In this document: positions 29,757 to 32,166 of the stretch, piece by piece | Layout of the letters: every line of letters begins with the position of its first letter | Position numbering within the stretch: the first letter of the stretch is position 1 | Origin: Lachnospiraceae bacterium | GTDB taxonomy: Bacteria > Bacillota > Clostridia > Lachnospirales > Lachnospiraceae | Reading direction: 5' to 3' | Assembly: GCA_017622505.1 (NCBI GenBank) | Contig: JAGAQZ010000100.1 | Coordinates: 1 to 32,166, forward strand | DNA length: 32,166 nucleotides | Translations under genes and position numbers: made by a program | The notes under the pieces: model-generated | What the model saw: the letters and a program-made list of their open reading frames with translations, nothing else | What the model was told of the DNA's origin: nothing | Database searches by the model: none

Positions 29757-30470
29757 TTAATAATTCATATAAAGCCTTCTGCCCATTTCCTCGCGCAACT
29801 TCGGATTTGCTGCAATTACCAATAAAAGAATCGCAATCGCAAGTAACAAAGGCGCACAACAAAGTGACCAAATCAAATACACTTTTCCCACAATATAAAT
29901 ATCCAGTAAAAACTCAATTAAAATAAGCAAAAAGCACACAAATAACAAACTAATACCGCCCGCGCGGAAATAGTTTCTTCTTTTTTTACGAAGGAAAATT
30001 ACCATACACCACACATAAATTGAAGATAAAATGTGCAACGGCAGGAAAAACTCATAATACCAAATTTCACCGTCCGTCATTACGGCAATCATAAAGATAT
30101 ACAATGCTATCGCTACAAGGTCAATCATTGTTGCTATATAAGGCGATTTGAACTTCACCAACACCGGCAATACAAAACATACCAGCAACGCAAACGCACC
30201 GATACCATATAGCGACCAGCTGATACTAAAGGATATCAAAAAATCGCACAGCGTCTGCACCAAAACCCCGATTCCCACAATAGCAAGAATAATCTGCACC
30301 AGATATTTTACGTTGATGGTACGCCCGGGATATTCCTCAAAACGATGCGAATATGCTGCTTCTTTTTTATCTTCTCCCGTTTCGTTGGGATTTATAACCA
30401 CTGTATTACACAGCGGACATTTTTCTTCGGATGCGGCAAGTTTCACACCGCAATTTACACAATATGACAT
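29757..30470 (-). CDS. Zinc-ribbon multi-span membrane protein (DUF6320-like)
   Basis: 237 residues. An N-terminal zinc ribbon (CVNC at 4-7, CPLC at 18-21) is followed by a short polar linker containing EEYPGRTINVKY and six or so hydrophobic segments from residue ~55 on, ending in a basic cytoplasmic tail (NPKLREEMGRRLYMNY). The pattern fits the DUF6320 family of uncharacterised Clostridial proteins. AAAGGAG precedes the ATG. It lies next to, and downstream of, an acyltransferase-like gene read the same way, and the two may form a unit. Confidence 0.75.
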   Translation of the reverse strand: MSYCVNCGVKLAASEEKCPLCNTVVINPNETGEDKKEAAYSHRFEEYPGRTINVKYLVQIILAIVGIGVLVQTLCDFLISFSISWSLYGIGAFALLVCFVLPVLVKFKSPYIATMIDLVAIALYIFMIAVMTDGEIWYYEFFLPLHILSSIYVWCMVIFLRKKRRNYFRAGGISLLFVCFLLILIEFLLDIYIVGKVYLIWSLCCAPLLLAIAILLLVIAANPKLREEMGRRLYMNY

Positions 30471-30536
30471 AGTGTCACTCCTTTTATCAAATGCATTTTT
30501 TACGCAATCTATGTAGTTTACATAACTCTATTTTCG

Positions 30537-31826
30537 TTATGACTGATTACTCTCAACTTCCACGGGAATCCCCATCTCAACAAGCTTCGTGTAGAAAAGT
30601 CTCTCAATCTCGGCTTCTTTGATTTTACGGGTAAAAGTAACCGACATAATATCGGCGTAACTTACTCCCATACAACTGGTTACACGACCGAAATTCCTGC
30701 CGGCCACCGCCTGTACGCCCTTCACATAGGTTGACATCTTAGGCGGTAAAACCACGTTTCCAAGGTTTGACATTGTACAGGTAGACTTAATCTCCCCACC
30801 CATATAATTGCCAAGAATTACGAAGGGTTTCTTGATGAACATAGGAATCACCTTATATACCTTATACTGATAGCTTGCAATATTGCCCGCAATCAAGTTG
30901 TTTACGCGCTTCTCCGTAATATTAAGCGCCATGCCGTGCTTGACCTGTTCGACAATTTCCGCAAAGGAATAATGTCCCAGCGCGCGGTCCAAACCTATGT
31001 TAATATTGGCAAAAAAGTTACTTACGGTCTTGGACGAATAAAACTTACGCAAATCCACGGGAATATTGATTACAATGGGCATCTGACGGATTTTTCGTCT
31101 CTTTTCTTTCTCCTGAATATCCTGAAAAGCATCCATCAGAACTGCTGTCAGAAAAGCGGTCACGGTACAGTCATACTCCTTTGCTTTCGCCTTTATCGCT
31201 TCCACCGGCATACGCCCCGTCACAATATTTAAATATCCCTCGTTTTCTTTACTTCCCTTAGCCTGATAAGCTTTGGGACTCTTTCTATTAAACTTCTGGC
31301 GTCTTGCTACCTTGCTGTAGGCATCCTCGTATTCTTCCGGCTTTGGCTCTTCGTCGGGATTCAGAATCCACCGGCTTTCTTCAATCTCATAGCCGTATTT
31401 CTGACGAAGATATTCTGCTACCAACGTCATCATAAAAGTCATACCGCCGGTACCGTCTGCCAAGGCGTGAAAAACCTCCAGCGAAATTCTTTTACCAAAA
31501 TAACGGACACGGAACAGGAAGTGTTTGTTTAGCTTCCAGCTTCTTCGGGCCATAGGATTTCGGACATCTTCTTCCACCACCGGCTTGTCTTTGGCAAGTT
31601 CCATATAATTCCAAAACAAACCATAGCGAAGTTTCAGGGCAAAAGAAGGAATTCTTTTTAAAACCACCTGTAACGCACTATCCAACACTACAGGGTCTAT
31701 TTCTTCTTCCAATTCTACAGACAGACGAAAAATATGCGCAAATTTTTTGGTAGTAACCATAGTACAGAAATTCGCCGTATTGTCCGGTTTTAACCATTCC
31801 AAATGCTTGGTATTTTTTGAATGCAT
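30537..31826 (-). CDS. Alcohol acetyltransferase/condensation-domain-like acyltransferase
   Basis: 429 residues. The motif FHALADGTGG (H..DG pattern, around residues 115-124) is the catalytic HxxxD of the CoA-dependent acyltransferase superfamily (chloramphenicol acetyltransferase, condensation domains, PapA, yeast-type alcohol acetyltransferases). The second half has the expected PIVINIPVDLRKFY and a late SNLG motif (TMSNLGNVVLP), followed by SCMGVSYADIMSVTFTRK. No carrier-protein or adenylation domain is nearby, so a stand-alone acyl transfer to a small molecule or lipid is more likely than peptide synthesis. AGGAGG precedes the ATG. The substrate is unknown. Confidence 0.8.
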   Translation of the reverse strand: MHSKNTKHLEWLKPDNTANFCTMVTTKKFAHIFRLSVELEEEIDPVVLDSALQVVLKRIPSFALKLRYGLFWNYMELAKDKPVVEEDVRNPMARRSWKLNKHFLFRVRYFGKRISLEVFHALADGTGGMTFMMTLVAEYLRQKYGYEIEESRWILNPDEEPKPEEYEDAYSKVARRQKFNRKSPKAYQAKGSKENEGYLNIVTGRMPVEAIKAKAKEYDCTVTAFLTAVLMDAFQDIQEKEKRRKIRQMPIVINIPVDLRKFYSSKTVSNFFANINIGLDRALGHYSFAEIVEQVKHGMALNITEKRVNNLIAGNIASYQYKVYKVIPMFIKKPFVILGNYMGGEIKSTCTMSNLGNVVLPPKMSTYVKGVQAVAGRNFGRVTSCMGVSYADIMSVTFTRKIKEAEIERLFYTKLVEMGIPVEVESNQS

Positions 31827-31922
31827 ACTTTTCCTCCTGTCGTGATGATTTCTATGGTTTTAATAGAAGTCTTTTAGTGATTCTTTTATTTGCACATAGA
31901 TATTAAAATTATACACAAAAAA

Positions 31923-32166
31923 TTAGTTAATCACAATATATTCAAAATATTCCAATAACTTTTTGTAAGTATCTTGTGCCGCTCTGCAGGTTTCTGTTAA
32001 ATAACCTTTTTCTTGTGCATATTCCTTTAAGCCTCTTCTGTAGTAATCTTTTGATACATCCTCAATAATAAATGGTGGAATATTATATTTCAAACACTCT
32101 TTAAACATAATTAATCTTCCGACGCGACCATTTCCATCCTGAAAAGGATGTATCTTTTCAAATTTA
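31923..32166 (-). CDS. Fic-domain protein, C-terminal part (5' end outside window)
   Basis: The minus-strand frame is open from the right edge to the TAA at 31923-31925. It begins KFEKIHPFQDGNGRVGRLI, the Fic active-site motif HPFxxGNGRxxR complete with catalytic His. An ATG at 32108 lies inside this frame after the motif and is not the start. Fic proteins mostly transfer AMP from ATP to target proteins; some are toxins inhibited by an antidote helix. About 60 residues follow the motif. Whether an inhibitory helix or partner exists cannot be seen, because the N-terminal part and upstream gene lie outside. Confidence 0.9.
   Translation of the reverse strand, partial: KFEKIHPFQDGNGRVGRLIMFKECLKYNIPPFIIEDVSKDYYRRGLKEYAQEKGYLTETCRAAQDTYKKLLEYFEYIVIN

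Noticed and set aside
31923-32108. Stand-alone 61-residue gene starting at the ATG at 32108
   Set aside because: The same frame continues upstream through the Fic motif HPFxxGNGR to the window edge, so the ATG is internal.

Overview
The window looks like a chromosomal segment of a low-to-mid GC Gram-positive bacterium of class Clostridia, most likely Lachnospiraceae. The evidence is the gene order cysE-cysS-mrnC-rlmB-sigH behind a T-box leader (a Firmicutes arrangement), the sigma factor SigH, meso-diaminopimelate dehydrogenase, a sortase B with an SPKTG-anchored wall protein, and AGGAGG-type ribosome binding sites. The taxon is inferred from gene content, not from a search. It contains a complete-looking integrated filamentous (inovirus-like) prophage.

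Left flank (1-9804): the tail of an unknown plus-strand gene; then, on the minus strand, a surface operon with its own promoter (SH3-domain membrane protein, class B sortase, 1765-residue wall-anchored stalk protein with about 13 CnaB-like repeats); a GH26 glycoside hydrolase with no signal peptide; and a zinc-ribbon membrane protein with 12-residue tandem repeats.

Prophage (9805-19091): about 9.27 kb, visibly more AT-rich than its flanks, bounded by a 22-bp direct repeat of the 3' end of tRNA-Thr(GGU). Reading rightward it carries a candidate ssDNA-binding protein, an acidic repeat ORF with an in-frame stop, a small coat-protein candidate followed by a terminator, a secreted C-terminally anchored adsorption protein, a small membrane protein and a Zot-like assembly ATPase. 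Two leftward genes follow (a membrane protein and an XRE repressor). A divergent promoter/operator region then leads into about ten small genes, non-coding stretches with strong hairpins, a two-domain replication initiator and a tyrosine integrase. The initiator joins a plasmid-type HUH nickase (Rep_2/pMV158-like) to a superfamily 3 helicase, the architecture of CRESS-DNA virus and pCRESS plasmid Reps. Just upstream lies a GC-rich hairpin, with CTACG in its loop, flanked by 17-bp direct repeats: a candidate rolling-circle origin. This pairing of a filamentous-phage morphogenesis module with a CRESS-like initiator is the most interesting system here.

Right flank (19071-32166): the intact tRNA-Thr gene, then minus-strand housekeeping genes: ddh, sigH, rlmB, mrnC, cysS and cysE (the last behind a tRNA-Cys T-box), an Eis-like GNAT, ispF with a Cys-rich tail, tcdA, cysK, mnmA, a zinc-ribbon membrane protein, an acyltransferase-like protein and the C-terminal part of a Fic protein. 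Sulfur and cysteine use is a recurring theme: cysE and cysK make cysteine, cysS charges it onto tRNA, and mnmA uses cysteine-derived sulfur.
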